DNA of 35,638 nt from a virus: positions 1-35,638 of IMG/VR virus record IMGVR_UViG_3300048029_000435, one strand, 5' to 3'. The notes beneath the pieces were generated by a model. The model was not told the origin of the DNA. It worked only from the letters and a program-made list of their open reading frames with translations, and ran no database searches. Within the stretch, counting starts at the first letter, position 1. Each line of letters begins with the position of its first letter. The position numbers and the translations under genes are program-made. Shown one piece after another: positions 35,582 to 35,638 of this stretch.

Positions 35582-35638
35582 TGTTCTTGGGTATTAATTT
35601 CTACTTCTTGGATTGGGAGTACAGGCAGGTTGAGTACC
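35493..35638. repeat. Terminal overlap of a circular contig, right copy
   Basis: Repeats 1-146 with G at 35619 in place of T at 127. Genes cross the joint in frame, which supports circularity. Confidence 0.93.
35578..35638 (-). CDS. C-terminal part of the 37-aa early protein, cut by the contig end
   Basis: Duplicate of 86-146, the last part of the 37-codon gene that is complete at 86-199. This copy encodes Leu (CTC) where the left copy has Ile (ATC). Confidence 0.6.
   Translation of the reverse strand, partial: VLNLPVLPIQEVEINTQEQ

Noticed and set aside
1-35638. tRNA genes, CRISPR arrays, insertion sequences, integrase or attachment sites
   Set aside because: None was seen when reading both strands. 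Short structured RNAs could be missed without covariance models.

Overview
The window is a complete, circularly permuted genome of a tailed (siphovirus-type) bacteriophage. The first 146 bases recur as the last 146 (35493-35638) with one mismatch, so the unique genome is about 35,492 bp. No integrase, excisionase, recognisable repressor, tRNA or CRISPR array was found, so a virulent lifestyle is likely but not proven. The host is inferred to be a member of the Bacteroidota, probably aquatic. The evidence is -7 boxes of the TAnnTTTG type, no Shine-Dalgarno sites, A-rich leaders before start codons, and small protein families that I recall from Bacteroidota phages.

Layout: two opposed transcription units diverge from one 1.14-kb non-coding region (3898-5036) and converge on a hairpin terminator at 26681-26716. 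The minus-strand unit starts at 3897, runs through the contig joint (position 1 = 35493) and ends at 26766. It carries many very small genes joined by ATGA, TAATG or TGATG overlaps, then a C5 cytosine methyltransferase, a DUF3310 protein, a possible annealing protein, an SSB-like protein with a DLPF tail, an SF3 (D5-like) helicase, a protein with a possible DnaA domain IV, an HTH-metallophosphoesterase and an adenosylcobalamin-dependent ribonucleotide reductase. No DNA polymerase is encoded, so host polymerase is presumably recruited.

The plus-strand unit (5037-26660) holds packaging, virion and lysis genes in HK97-like order: HNH nuclease, NinG-like nuclease, a tail-terminator-like protein (out of the usual place), a small basic protein, P27-type small terminase, large terminase, portal, two small proteins, a prohead protease fused to the major capsid protein, neck proteins (one with a 400-residue extension), major tail protein, a tail assembly chaperone with a lambda-type -1 frameshift site, tape measure, baseplate protein, fibre, discoidin-like adhesin, amidase, holin and a coiled-coil membrane protein. 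Strong hairpin terminators sit just after the capsid and major tail protein genes.

The non-coding region is densely organised. From left to right it has the early promoter, a pair of 40-bp repeats with different but base-paired centres, 21-bp-spaced CGACGAA iterons, palindromes built on TNAGTGT, three DnaA-box-like sites, about twelve TCACCC motifs, and a perfect TAnnTTTG box only 4 bases before the first late gene. I read it as a combined replication origin, early/late switch and possibly packaging site.

At least twelve genes shorter than 60 codons were found by reading the sequence. Most are supported by exact stop/start overlaps with both neighbours, including a 23-codon gene wedged between two ATGA junctions.
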